Shown: positions 23,607 through 34,777, counted from the stretch's first letter. The stretch: DNA of 64,000 nucleotides from Schistocerca nitens (GCF_023898315.1 NC_064619.1:297452150-297516149); one strand, 5' to 3'. Notes: generated from the sequence alone by a model not told the origin. Translations and numbers: made by a program.

Positions 23607-24971
23607 CACTACTGGCCATTAAAATTGCTACACCAAGAAGAAATGCAGATGATAAAACGGGTATTCATTGGACAAATATATTATACTAGAACTGACATGT
23701 GATTACATTTTCACGCAATTCGGGTGCATACATCCTGAGAAATAAGTGCCCAGAACAACCATCTCTGGCCGTAATAACGGCCTTGATACTCCTGGGCATT
23801 GAGTGAAACAGGTACAGCTGCCCATGCAGCTTCAACACGATACCACAGTTCATCAAGAGTAGTGACTGGCATCTTGTCACGAGCCAGTTGCTAGGCCATC
23901 ATTGACCAGACGCTTTCATTTGGTGAGAGATCTGGAGAATGTGCTGTCCAGGGCAGCAGTCGAACACTTTCTGTATCCAGAAAGGCCCGTACAGGACCTG
24001 CAACATGCGGTCGTGCATCATCCTGCTGAAATGTAGGGTTTCGCAGAGATCGAATGAAGAGTAGAGCCACGGGTCGTAACACATGTGAAATGTAGCGTCC
24101 ACTATTCAAAGTGCCGTCAATGCGAACAAGAGGTAACCAATGGCACCCCATACCATCACACCGGGTGATACGCCAGTATGGAGATGACGAATACACGCTT
24201 TCAATGTGCGTTCACCGCGATGTCGCCAAACACGGATGCGAACATCATGATGCTGTAAACAGAACCTGGATTCATCCGAAAAAATGAAGTTTTGCCATTC
24301 GTACACCCCGGTTCGTCGTTAAGTACACCATCGCAGGTGCTCCTGTCTGTGATGCAGCGTCAAGGGTAACCGCAGCCGTGGTCTCCGTGCTGATAGTCCA
24401 TGCTGCTGCAAACGTCGTCGAACTGTTCGTGCAGATGGTTGTTGTCTTGCAAATGACCCCATCTCTTGATTCACAGATCGAGACGTGGCTTCACGATCCG
24501 TTACAGCTATGCGAATAAGATGGCTGTCATCTCGACTGCTAGTGATACGAGGCCGTTGGGATCCAGCACGACGTTCCTCATTACCCTCCTGAACCCATCG
24601 ATTCCATATTCTGCTAACAGTCATTGGATCTCGACCAACGCGAGCAGCAATGTCACGATACGATAAACCGCAATCGCGATAGGCTACAATACGACCTTTG
24701 TCAAAGTCGGAAACGTGATGGTACGCATTTCTCCTCCTTGCACGAGGCATCACAACAATGTTTCACCAGGCAACTGCTGTTTGTGTATGAGAAATCGGTT
24801 GGAAACTTTCCTCATTTCATGACGTTGTAGGTGTCGCCACCGGCACCAACCTTGTGTGAATGCTCTGAAAAGCTAATCATTTGCATATCACAGCATCTTC
24901 TTCCTGTGGGTTATATTTCGCGTCTGTAGCACGTCATCTTCCTGGTGTAGCAATTTTAATGGCCAGTAGTG
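23607..24971 (-). mobile_element. Tc1-like transposon (inner), nearly complete
   Basis: Terminal inverted repeats 'cactactggccattaaaatt' ... 'aattttaatggccagtagtg' are almost perfect over about 30 bp, flanked by TA on both sides (23605-23606, 24972-24973). The length of 1,365 bp is normal for an autonomous Tc1. It was inserted into the outer Tc1 and is clearly the younger of the two. Confidence 0.95.
23700..24753 (-). pseudogene. Tc1-like transposase (inner element), few breaks
   Basis: From ATG at 24753 (minus): 'MMPRARRRNAYHHVSDFDKG' and 'LSYRDIAARVGRDPMTVSRI' form the paired-like helix-turn-helix; 'RQQPSARTVRRRLQQHGLSA' ends the DNA-binding part. Catalytic blocks follow: 'NFIFSDESRFCLQHHD' (first Asp), 'NPTFQQDDARPHVAG' (second Asp) and 'SPDLSPNESVWSMMA' (terminal Glu), giving a DD34E layout. 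Frame breaks lie near 24310 and between 24106 and 24196. A TAG follows SMMA at about 23896. Reading on past it gives 'QLARDKMPVTTLDELWYRVE' to a natural end near 23700. Expected full length is about 340 aa. Confidence 0.88.
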
Positions 24972-25500
24972 TACCATTTCGCTTTCGAAGTCTGTTAATT
25001 CTCACCGTATGGCCAGAATCAAGGCGGAAAAGTTTTCGCTTCAATCACGTGAGTTCAAATGATAGCTCCACCAATGCATTTCCCTTTTATACCCTGTGTA
25101 TGTCATACTACCGTGATCTGCATATGTGCTTATGGCTATCCCATAACATTTACCGCTTCAGTGTATATGTCCGAAGTGTACCATAGTACAAAACTGAACC
25201 GTGCTTGATGAACAGTTTAAACAAGAAAATTTTGGAATGTGAAAACTAGATAGCTAAATAGGGTAACGGATGAAAATGTACTGAAGCTAATTGGGGGGGG
25301 GGGGGACGGGGGGAGGGGGGGAGAAGTTCATGGCAAAACTCGACTAAAAGAAGGGACAGATTAATGGGTATCGTGTGCGGTGTGGCTGGGAGGAGAGGGG
25401 ATGTCGAGGGAGACCATGACTTGACTACGGTAAACAGGTTATAAGCTTTCGTGGTACACAGACTAGCATGGGGAGCTGCACCCAATAATAAAGCATCGCC

Positions 25501-27929
25501 TAGCAATATCCTTACAGATCTACAAGAGCTTCATTATCCAACTGGAAACGAGGGCCTTTGGTCTCAAAACAATGAGCACAAAAAAAGAATTTTTTATTAT
25601 CTACATAACACTAGAAAAAAGTTACTTATATAAAATGGTTTGCTAATATTTTGAGATAAAACATTATGTGATGTCAATCTTAACACATCATAATGCCAAC
25701 CACATAACACACGAAATTTTCAGTGAAGGTCAGCAGTCACCACGACTGTTTTTTACTGACGCTTAATTTCTTCCTGTTATTGATAAGTTTTTGGGATTCT
25801 GTCTTCTTCACGCACATTCGATTACTTATCATCCCCCATGGGTAACAAGCACAAAGACTTTAACGTTGCAATTACAAAGACTCTTCTGGACTGTACAATA
25901 CTGAGCAATTGAGGAGTTACTTAATGGTCTGGAAGAAAATGTGGAGTATCATAATGTCAACGATAAAATTTTCTCTAAGCTATGTTATTTAATTTTCGGT
26001 CTAATGTCATGTAAATGGGATGAGTTCTTAGATTGTCATAATCAGTTTATGTCTTTAAAATAGAGAGTAATTGTAATAATATTATAAAATTAAAAAAATG
26101 TACAGAACTACAGGCACTAAGTTAGTTATGGTGCTACCTGTAGTTTAAAGCAAAGATAACCAAAATACCAGTAATAAGTTGTTTCAAATAAGATAGCTTT
26201 AATGATATTAGATGTTGACACAGAATAAGTGAAAGCGCTCAGAATTTACGTGTATGGAAATGAGGTATGGTTTATGGAAAAACCACAGCCGGTGAAAGCG
26301 AAACTTTCTTAGCTGTAAAAAAACTTCATAGAACAGAAAATACGAAACGAAGAGGGGCCAGGAAGAATAGGAGTGGAAAGGACCATACTGAAAATCTCTT
26401 AGCACGCTAAGGAGTCGAGTAATTGTTGGAATGAGTAGTGCAGCGAAAATGTGTGATACCAGAAAAAGATGTGAAGCAAATTACCAAAACGACTAGTGAA
26501 TCTGATACGTAGAATTGAAATGATTACTACAAGATAGTCAGAGACGAAGGATGACAGTAAAACAACAGAAAAATTGACGATTTAAAGAATAAACTAAAAA
26601 CGTATTTATTGAGGGAGCATACTTATATTTGCTCATACACTATTTCTGTGAACCCACAATACCTATAAGAAAAAGGTTGCGTCGTTTGTGAAATTACAAA
26701 CGAACAGATTAAGTCAGCAAGCAGAGATATCCAACCAGTAGACACAGAAATTGAAACGAAGGTAGATTAGTGTTTAACACCCCGTGGACGACGAAACCAT
26801 TGGAGCAGACGCTACAATAGTGCAGCGATAAAGAAGAAAATCGGCCCACATCGTTTACAAATAAACCATTGTGGCATTGGACTTAATAATTTCAGGGAAA
26901 TCACGAAATATTAAAACCAGAATGATAAATTGGGAAGTGACTCTACCCCCTTTCCAGAATAGGTCCACAATCTCTAAAGGGTGTTTGAATACAGATTCTC
27001 TGGGATGAGAGTCCAGACTAATCGCTACATTTGCGTATTGGCACATGAAATATAATCTACACTTTGTTTTAGTTATGTTTCGAATCACCAGCTTGAATGC
27101 TGTAATTTTGTTTACGTGAAAAAAGTTATTCATCTTCTTTCATGGTATTTCACGAAGAGGTGCTACATGAACTAACCGCGCACAACAGTGTGGAAATCCT
27201 TCAATCCTCTCATTGCGCAACTGATAATCTGTGCAAGCTTCGGATTCGTTTTCACCTCATTTACGGGCGCAAGAAACAGACAGAAACTGCACGCACGCTT
27301 ATTTACTACGGTCCATCCGGTGTCCTTCGATAAGAAATGGGGAATTATTCCTGCAGAGTTGGAGCCATGCCAAGGTTACGCGCACAGAACTTGCTCTGTA
27401 ACAAGGTAGCCGTCTCACGCAATATCCATTATTAGCACACGGAATGCCGCTAGCGGAGAATCATTCGCCGCTGAAAACCATTCCCATCATTACCGACATA
27501 GTATCGTAAAATCGCTTCGATATTCCGTGTTCGATCTCAGTGCAGAGGGCCAATGAACCTTTACTTTTCCAGCCTTCGAAAATTTCATCTCGTACGCAGC
27601 AGTGCCTTATTACAGCATTGGGCATTAAGACATCAACACCACGAATACGGAACGGAGCAAACGTCAAATTAGTTTGAGGAGCACCACGGGCTTGGACATG
27701 AAAATGATCAGCGTTTCAGGGCAACCGCACAGAGTAGCTAGGAGTAGCGCCGTCTGCATTCTGTATATAAGGAAAGAAATCCAACTAATGTCTCAGTCAG
27801 AAATTTAATCTGAATGTTGATTGTTAGTGAGAAGGTCGTGTTATGCGTGACGTAAAAACGAGAAACGCGTATCCACCATATGTGGAAATTCGATAGCGAC
27901 AGAGTCATGGTCTATCAAGACTGGTTTAC
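25501..27929. other. Unassigned AT-rich DNA
   Basis: No gene recognised. A short stretch near 26765-26830 ('gattagtgtttaacacccc') resembles a common insect repeat, 'ttagtgtttaacgtcccgtc', but is too short to classify. Confidence 0.35.
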
Positions 27930-28265
27930 AGTTCCTCAATATAGCTACTCTCGTTGGACGAGCTACCTCGACTACTATGAAAATTTGCAGTCTACGGGTT
28001 CAGAAGAGCTATACCCAACGCTATGGAGGATCTCAATGATCCCACGACTCTTGTGCACTAGAGCACAGAAAGGCGAATGGCTATCTTCGAGGTCTGTAAC
28101 ATTATCTTTCAACAAAATAAATCAGGACCACATTCTGTCCATGCTGTCCTGGCCTATCTCGATACAAAGCGTGTTCGACGTTGCCGTGGCCAGAATATTC
28201 GCTGTCTTTCTTAAGCACTGAAATCATCTGCTTGTGGTTTGCCGAGGGACACACTCTACCGTTCA
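27930..28265 (+). pseudogene. Possible Tc1-like transposase remnant
   Basis: Across shifting plus-strand frames at about 28105-28190 one reads an FQQ.K..GPHSVHAVLAYLDTKR-type block, like the Tc1 catalytic segment LFQQDNA.PH.A..VL.YL. No termini were found and conservation is low. Confidence 0.35.
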
Positions 28266-28436
28266 CCATCTGTTGTTGTTATTGTTGTTGTTAATGGTGT
28301 CTACAATCTCAAAAGTGTTAGATGCAACTCTTTTGCTGGTCTACCCTGTGCAAACCTTTTCAGCTCTGCTTAACTACTGCAAGCTACATACATTTGAACC
28401 TGGTTACTGTGTTGTTGCATTGGCCCCTTTCTACAA

Positions 28437-28672
28437 CCGAGCGAGGTGGCGCAGTGGTTAGACACTGGACTCGCATTCGGGAGGACGACGGTTCAATCCC
28501 GCGTCTGGCCATCCTGACTTAGGTTTTCCGTGATTTCCCTAAATCGCTCCGGGCAAATGCCGGGATGGTTCCTTTCAAAGGGCACGGCCGACTTCCTTCC
28601 CCATCCTTCCATAATTCGCTGAGACCGATGACCTCGCTGTCTGGTCTCCTTCCCCAAACAACCCAACCCTCC
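28437..28672 (+). mobile_element. tRNA-derived SINE, family B
   Basis: Head 'gaggtggcgcagtggttaga' contains an A box and 'ggttcaatcccgcgtctggc' a B box. The body includes 'ttccgtgatttccctaaatc' and 'gggcacggccgacttccttc'. Flanked by near-exact 13-bp duplications cccctttctacaa (28424-28436) and cccctttcgacaa (28673-28685). Confidence 0.92.
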
Positions 28673-28685
28673 CCCCTTTCGACAA

Positions 28686-29043
28686 TTTCACCCCTCCCCC
28701 CACCCACCACTCTTCCTGCCATTGCGAAATTGACGAATCTTTGCTGCCTCAGGATGGGTCCTCTGAATCTATACCTTATCTTGGTCAGTTTGTGCTGGAA
28801 ATGAGTTTTCCCTCGTTTGATTCAGTACTTCCTCATTACTTATTTGATCTACCCATCTAATCTTCAGGATGTTTATAAAGCATCGCTTTTCAGCACTTCT
28901 GTTCCCTATTGTCTGAACTATTTATCATCCACGTTTCATTTCTGTACAAGGTTACATTCAAAATACCTTCAGAAGAGACTTTCCGACATTTCAATTTATT
29001 AAGGTTTTTAAAATGGCTGTCAATCAGCGACTGTTGTATAATA
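28686..29043. other. Unassigned DNA with weak LINE resemblance
   Basis: The stretch 'tcatccacgtttcatttctg' (about 28926-28945) matches the antisense of the YGSETW block of the RTE-like LINE (compare 'cgtccacgtttcatttccg' near 18040). This may be a minus-strand LINE scrap about 250 bp long. Confidence 0.4.
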
Positions 29044-29204
29044 CAAAATTTTGAAAAACACAGCCCTCAGTCGCGAACATAATTAATTCGCAGAAAAAAT
29101 TCTTCTCAATTCCATTTTTAGGTCCAGTGTCATACCAGATTCAAAGGTTGCTTCGGATTAAATACAAATGTAATATTGCCTTTTCTACAAATAACAACTT
29201 GAGA

Positions 29205-29685
29205 TTTCATGTGACACTTGCGGTGCCTATTATATTGGTCAAACAGGACGTGCCTTTTCAATTCGCTGTAAAGAACATTTTCTGAGGAAAAACTGTTCGT
29301 GTGCCCCTAATTGGTTCTGAGCACTATGGGACTTAACATCTGTGGTCATCAGTCCCCTAGAACTTAGAACTACTTAAACCTAACTAACCTAAGGACATCA
29401 CACACATCCATGCCCGAGGCAGGATTCGAACCTGCGTCCGTAGCAGTCGCGCGGTTCCGGACTGCGCGCCTAGATGCCCCTAATTCTTCTTTTACAGATC
29501 ACCTGTTAATCACAGGGCACTCTCTTAAAGGGGTTGAGAAGTTGGAAATTTTGCATGTGGAAAAACAGGGCGTAAACTTCATATTTTGGAGGAGCTGGAA
29601 ATTTTCAAGCATTTACTTTCGAATGACGGACTTTTTCTCAACGAGCAGGTGCAGTTGCGCGGAAGAAGTTATTTCAATGGTATAA
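29205..29685 (+). pseudogene. GIY-YIG endonuclease domain of Penelope-like element
   Basis: Plus-strand translation of about 29212-29290 gives 'CDTCGAYYIGQTGRAFSIRC' then 'KEHFLRK': the CxxC, the Y-Y-I-G core (GIY-YIG equivalent), the conserved GR and the R...EH of Penelope-like endonucleases. After the SINE, the frame continues as 'FTDHLLITGHSLKGVEKLEI' and 'GVNFIFWRSWKF' to a stop at 29685, matching the HL...GH ... LE.LEI tail. The SINE therefore splits the domain between EH and the C-terminal half. In autonomous elements this domain nicks DNA for reverse transcription. Confidence 0.8.
29313..29474 (-). mobile_element. tRNA-derived SINE, family A, 5'-truncated
   Basis: Minus-strand family A body with the tRNA head cut short after 'gttccggactgcgcgcctag'. 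Flanked by the exact 11-bp duplication tgcccctaatt at 29302-29312 and 29475-29485. Interrupts the Penelope GIY-YIG coding region. Confidence 0.92.
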
Positions 29686-30097
29686 AGCCGCTGCTTGACG
29701 AGATCTAACACTTTGATGTACCAACTACTTCTTGCAGATTCAGAGATACCTTTTCTTTCTACTTTTAACCGCTCGTATATGTAAATTAAAATTTTTTGTT
29801 TTGTTTTTATAACGTATCTATTACAGTAAGCAGTAATGCCATTTAATGGATTATTTCGTATATATCTTCTTTATGCATTTATTCTGGAATTTATGTACTA
29901 CAGCCAGTCATTCATTAGTTGTATTTATATCATGCAGAATCCCGCTATTGTAATTACTTCATGTACACCGTTCAGGTGTTTGTTTATTTCCCTCTCTGCA
30001 GTTACGAGAGATGTTCACAAAACAGCTTGTTTTACCAATTAGCCACCTAGATGGCGGTTTTGTCTTGAAGTTGCCGTGGCGCACAAGTCACATGATG

Positions 30098-30546
30098 AAA
30101 CTTCCTGGCAGATTAAAACTGTGTGCCCGACCGAGACTTGAACTCGGGACCTTTGCCTTTCGCGGGCAAGTGCTCTACCAACTGAGCTACCGAAGCACGA
30201 CTCAGGCCCGGTACTCACAGCTTTACTTCTGCCAGTACCTCGTCTTCTACCTCCCAAACTTTACAGAAGCTCTCCTGCGAACCATGCAGAACTAGCACTC
30301 CTGAAAGAAAGGATATTGCGGAGACATGGCTTAGCCACAGTGAAAATTTATACCGGATAGGTACTGGCAGAAGTAAAGCTGTGAGTACCGGGCGTGAGTC
30401 GTGCTTCGGTAGCTCAGTGGGTAGAGCACTTGCCCGCGAAAGGCAAAGGTCCCGAATTCGAGTCTCGGTCGGGCACACAGTTTTAATCTGCCAGGAAGTT
30501 TCATATCAGCGCACACTCCGCTGCAGAGTGAAAATCTCATTCTGGA
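30098..30546. mobile_element. Foldback element with a tRNA-like SINE in each arm (family C)
   Basis: The left arm (30098-about 30308, minus) and right arm (about 30355-30546, plus) are inverted copies. Each holds a tRNA-like unit ('gtagctcag' A box, 'gagttcgagtctcggtc'-type B box) followed by 'acagttttaatctgccagga'. Exact 12-bp target duplications agtcacatgatg flank it (30086-30097, 30547-30558), so the whole inverted pair moved as one unit. A single-armed relative with its own duplication sits at 56537-56792. Inserted in the Penelope-like element's 3' region. Confidence 0.92.
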
Positions 30547-30807
30547 AGTCACATGATGTTTTAGTTTTGTGTTGACTGTAGCAGAGGACACATGGCAGCC
30601 CCTAGAGGCTTGCACCTCTGTTGCATTTTATTTTAATTCTGACTATCTAACGCTGTCAGGTATGACCGCAGCTTTCGTATTTTTTCGTACGTTATGCTGT
30701 AACATTTAGTTTTAATTCTGTCAGAAGAAGGTGTTCCTTGTGACACCGAAACCTAGGTCACAAATCAATTGTGTTCGCGACTGAGGGCCGTGTTTTTCAA
30801 AATTTTG

Positions 30808-31338
30808 ATTTAAATTTATGTCTGATGTTAAATTTCTGTTTTTCAGAAACGATGCTCCTGCTATTCCCAGTGTGCAATTTTGAATCCACCCTTTGTATCG
30901 AAGCGATTGTGGTGTAGCAGGCCGGAAATGCGAAGTCTATTAGCGGGTGGTGGGAGCCGTCTTATTGTTTGTCAGGAATGCATTCCTTCGATGACTTGGG
31001 CGTGATGCTGAAGGCAGCTTTAGAGAAACTAGCGGTGAACATACACAGTTATTTCGCAGTTAGTTAAATCTGGACAGTTATTCTTGTGCGCCCTGGTCTC
31101 CAGGGCGATATGGAGTTGGCTCGTAAGATTTCCACTCAGCGCGACGGTCGAGGCAGGCAGGCTGCTTGAGCGCTCCGCACACAAGTTTGTGTGTGGCAGG
31201 GGGGAGGTAGGGAGGTAGGGCAACATGTATACCAGGGAATGCCGATTCATGCCGATGCGGCCATCGCGTCTGGGGCTGTGGACAGCAGCTTTCCTTTGGG
31301 TGCAAGGCGGCCAGAGGCGTCTTCTTACTTGCGGTAGG
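30808..31338. other. GC-rich DNA of unknown nature
   Basis: From about 31080 the sequence becomes clearly G+C-rich (e.g. 'ggcaggctgcttgagcgctc'), unlike most of the window, and stays so to about 31830. No domain in any frame convinced me. It may be part of an unrecognised repeat or a promoter-like island. Confidence 0.3.
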
Positions 31339-31348
31339 TCGCGGTACT

Positions 31349-31522
31349 TGGGGTTGGGGTTGGTTTGTTTGGGGGGAAGAGACCAAACAGCGAGGTCATC
31401 GGTCTCATCGGATTAGGGAAGGAAGTCGGCCGTGCCCTTTGAAAGGAACCATCCCGGCATTTGCCTGGAGCGATTTAGGGAAATCACGGAAAACCTAAAG
31501 CAGGATGGCCGGACGCGGGATT
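31349..31522 (-). mobile_element. tRNA-derived SINE, family B, 5'-truncated
   Basis: Minus-strand copy of the family B body ('gaaggaagtcggccgtgccc', 'gatttagggaaatcacggaa') ending within the tRNA-like head. Flanked by the exact 10-bp duplication tcgcggtact at 31339-31348 and 31523-31532. Confidence 0.92.
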
Positions 31523-31532
31523 TCGCGGTACT

Positions 31533-32245
31533 GATAACTGTCAGCTGAAGGCTGGGGAAAAGTGGCGGGCAGCTGGCGGACTACAGTGATGAGATGAGTG
31601 GTTCCGTAGAGGCAGCGGCAGAGTTTTGGCTGCCAGGGCCTACGCAGTGAGGCAGAGGTCTCTGGGTCACCACACGGTGACGGCGGCGTCACAATTACGG
31701 TATGGTGACGAAGCTGCATCAGCAGAATTTGTGGCGAAGACTGACACACGGCAGGCGCCGTGCGTTACTGTGCCATGCCGAACACGATCAGCTGGGCTGG
31801 GCTGGGGTTTAAATGCAGCTGCCCAGTGGTGACTTTGTGGTGGAGGCTGTGTTTCTGTATCACTGTGATAATGCCTAGAAGAGGACGGTGACCGACGTTC
31901 GTCTGTTGTCATGCGGAACTATATCAAACAGCTGAAGATTCCTGTTGTACCAGACCGTTGAGATACGCAAGTCCAATAACCTGGAAGTGGCTGCTGCAGC
32001 TGTTGAGTTGCTGAACTAGCAAGGGTGTCGACTGGTTGCGATCAAGACTCGGTTCCCAGCTCTGACTCTGGCGGTGTCTACTCTGTTAGAGCACTTACTT
32101 GTGATAGAATTTAACGTTCGTGAACCAGGCTGATATCTATGGAACAGGAGGTGGAGTTCTGTACACGTGGTTTATGCAAAAACGTTCGAGTATCTTTGAC
32201 TGTTGGTTGCTGCAGGCCATATTATCCAGCTAGAATGAAGTTCTT
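31533..32245. other. GC-rich DNA of unknown nature
   Basis: Continuation of the GC-rich block, returning to AT-rich composition after about 31900. Open frames on both strands (up to 84 codons) show no domain. Confidence 0.3.
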
Positions 32246-33527
32246 TTTTTTATTTATTTATTACAGGTCAAGTCCCGTAGGACAAAACAGAGCAGCAAAT
32301 CTTTAAGTTCATGGAACGTGTCAGTACATGAAAGTACAAAATCAAAGTAATAACAGATAAAAATTTTAATGTTTATGAACCCAAAAAAAGTCAAGCCATA
32401 AGTTTAAGTAAACGCAATCAACAGTGTAACAAAAGACAGCTTTTCAAGAAACTCTTTAGTTTCCATCTGAAAGCGCGTGGATTAATGCTAAGATTTTTGA
32501 ATTCTTTTGGTTTCTTATTGAAAATGGATGCAGCAGTATACTGCACACCCTTCTGCACAAGAGTTAAGGAAGTGCGATCGAAATGCAGGTTAGATTTCTG
32601 CCGAGTATTAACTGAGTGAAAGCTGCTTATTCGTGGGAATAATCTGATATTGTTAACAAGAAATGACAGTAAAGATTATATATATTGTGAGGCCAATGTC
32701 AAAATACCCAAACTAGTAAACAGGGACCGACAACAGGTCCGCGAATTTACACCACTTATTGCCCGAAATGCCCGTTTCTGAGCCAAAAATATCCTTTTAG
32801 AATGGGAAGAGTTACCCCAAAATATAATGCCATACGACATAAGCGAATGAAAATAAACAAAGTAGACTAATCAGTTACTTCAGATACCGTTCGAATAGTA
32901 AAAATGACAGCATGAAGTCTTTGAACAAGATCCTGAACGTGGGCTTTCCACGACAGTTTACTATCTATCGGAACACCTAGAAATTTGAACTGCTCAGTTT
33001 CACTAATCATATGCAGATTCTGTGAAATTAAAAAGTTGAATTGTGAGTTAGAAACTGTAAAAACTGAGTGTTACTGTGATTCAGCGTTAGTTTATTTTCT
33101 ACAAGCAATGAACTTATGTTATCAACTGCACTACTTGAAACCGCCCCAATGTTGCACACAAGATCCTTTACTACCAAGCTAGTGTCATCAGCAAACAGAA
33201 ATATTTTAGAGTTATCCTTAATACTAGGGGGCATATTAATTAAATAAATAAGGAACAGGAGTGGCCCCAGCACTAATTCCTGACCTTTCCCCCCCCCCCA
33301 CTCCCCCCCCCCCCCACAATTTAAACATACCCCATGGAGATCCCAAATTACAGCCATTATCAACACTGTGAATAATGACCTTTTGCTGTCTGTTGTTAAA
33401 GTAAGAAGTGAACCAATTGTGGACTATTCCCTGTATTCCGTAATGGTCCAACTTCTGGGGCAATATGTGTGATCCATTAATACTACGAAAATTCGGAATC
33501 TAAACTTGTACTGCTATCAATTATATG
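32246..33527 (-). pseudogene. Antisense non-LTR retrotransposon (RT to poly-A tail)
   Basis: On the minus strand: 'QKLDHYGIQGIVHNWFTSYF' (RT, between motifs A and B), a G-rich insertion at the position of the GVPQGS motif, 'LGPLLFLIYLINMPPSIKDN' and 'SKIFLFADDTSLVVK' (motif C, FADD). A long decayed C-terminal part follows, then an A-rich tail 'taataaataaataaaaaaaa' near 32248-32268. This is Jockey/CR1-type order. The G-run at 33289-33315 breaks the frame between motifs. Its 5' portion is cut off at 33528 by the LTR element. Confidence 0.82.
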
Positions 33528-33531
33528 AACT

Positions 33532-34237
33532 TATAAAGGCACATTTGCATGCCGAGCGTGAGTTTCCGCGGAAACGCGAAATATTAATTAAATAAATAAT
33601 CAGTGACTAATAAATAAAGCCTATGGCACACAACTGCAGCGCTGTGTCGCTGATAAAGACAAAAGAATAATTACGTTACTCTTATGTCTGTTTAAGAGAG
33701 GAGAGAGCTCAGGTAGAAGTGGTGCGAGAAGCACGTATTTTATTTTATTGTCTGGCACACAGCCATATTTTCATGTTATAGAAGAATACTGCGAGTTGCA
33801 ACCACACTAGGCACTCGATTCTGTAATGAATTTATATTTATAAAAGTAAGTAGGATTATGAACTGTAGGCTATTTCATTGAATATATCTGATTTAACTAA
33901 CTGTGTAACTTTTTTATGTTTAGTAGACAATCACCTCTGTACGACGTATTGGCATGGCTGGCAAATCATTGTAATATTGAGATTAGATCATGAGTCCGTA
34001 CCTACCGCAGCAGTCTTTGGAAACGATTTAATTACGAAGTCCGATTATTTCAGTTTTATTTCACGGTCAACTACGAGTTACATTGCCTTTTCCAAATAGC
34101 CATTGTCAAGCGTCTGATACCGAATAATTAAACGTCCACGTTCCAGATAAGCAAATACCAATTACAACCAATCATCATACATACAGAATAATTAATCATT
34201 AATATTTTATTCCATTTTATTTTTTATTTATTTTATA
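33532..34237 (+). repeat. 5' LTR
   Basis: Direct repeat of 39375-40076, starting 'tataaaggcac' and ending 'ttattttata'. Boundaries were set by the end of identity and the aact target duplication. A 73-codon frame shared by both LTRs is a by-product of the repeat. Confidence 0.93.
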
Positions 34238-34255
34238 TTGGCGACTGCGTGTCGG
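34238..34255 (+). promoter_or_regulatory. Primer-binding-site-like sequence
   Basis: 'ttggcgactgcgtgtcgg' directly follows the 5' LTR and has the TGGCGAC start common in gypsy-type elements. The tRNA primer was not identified. Confidence 0.6.
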
Positions 34256-34777
34256 ACTTGTTATTTTGTCATTTGTTACATTGTTCTTTTTGTTTCATGT
34301 CAAAAATCAACTTTCTGGACCTGGACGTGAATGTATGAGAGATAATGAAAATCTGAAGATATTTTCCAATTCTAAAGTTTTGCTGGAAGACGCAATGAAG
34401 CTCCCAGCAAAATAAGGTAAGACGCAGCATCTTTGCATTAGCAGGCTTGACCAGACGTATAATTCAGTGTATTAGCTTTTCAGTTAATTCTGTAGTGTTT
34501 CTTTCGCGCATAACAGTTTTCAGTAACAAATTTCATTCTTAGCACTTTTTCCTAAACAATAACGTATCCAACAATACAAATACACGAGTGTACAATATGG
34601 TCGACTTCTGTACGATATGATGTAACATGGCCAGCAGCCATTACCAATAATCTCAAATTCAGTTTATATTTTTAAATTAACGGGACAGCCATTGTTGCTA
34701 CGAGCGATTCATGCTCAACTGCATTTCATTTTAAAATCAGTGTCAAATATTTTCTTGAAACATAAATCACGTGTGGC

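Larger units (their letters stand above)
22662..25163 (-). mobile_element. Tc1-like transposon (outer), split by another Tc1
   Basis: Left end 'cactgagatgagaaaactca' at 22662 and right end '...taccgcttcagtg' at 25163 (followed by TA) are inverted but diverged. The interior is the same family as the 15.8-16.9 kb element, with minus-strand transposase blocks on both sides of an inner Tc1 at 23607-24971. Removing the inner element leaves about 1.14 kb, the same size as the 15.8 kb copy. Confidence 0.82.
20280..25500 (+). mobile_element. RTE-like LINE broken by four later insertions
   Basis: Pieces of one LINE lie in the correct order on the plus strand. 20280-20470 is the segment before RT. 21491-21957 has 'TVPKKGGVGSCEYRRT' (PKKG..k.C.NYR), 'FRFRRNVGIREVIQPQRV' and 'FDSIDWNIPFEILK' (RT motif A). 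22298-22660 has 'LFADDTILLPE' (motif C). 25166-25500 has 'VTDENVLKLIG' and a 3' end 'agactagcatggggagctgc'. The gaps are filled by a Tc1 remnant, a 5S-derived SINE and a Tc1 element that itself contains another Tc1. Only about 1.3-1.4 kb of the span is LINE sequence. Stops in the LINE itself show it was decaying for a long time. Confidence 0.75.
29044..30807 (+). mobile_element. Penelope-like element with inverted ends
   Basis: Both ends carry the same ~41-bp sequence in inverted orientation: 29044-29084 (caaaattttgaaaaacacag...) and 30767-30807, with about three mismatches. Between them lies a GIY-YIG endonuclease coding remnant of the Penelope type and a long A/T-rich 3' region. Penelope-like elements often have terminal repeats made by inverted partial copies, which fits. 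The reverse-transcriptase part is missing, so the copy is 5' truncated. Two later insertions are present: a family A SINE (29313-29474) and a tRNA-bearing foldback (30098-30546). Confidence 0.75.

Noticed and set aside
30120-30200. Apparent tRNA genes at 30.1-30.5 and 56.7 kb
   Set aside because: The tRNA-like parts are embedded in repeated units with common flanks and target duplications, so they are SINE heads rather than functional tRNA genes.
33878-34099. A 73-codon open frame present identically at 33878-34099 and 39718-39939
   Set aside because: It lies within the two LTRs, so the duplication is explained by the LTR repeat; no domain is evident.
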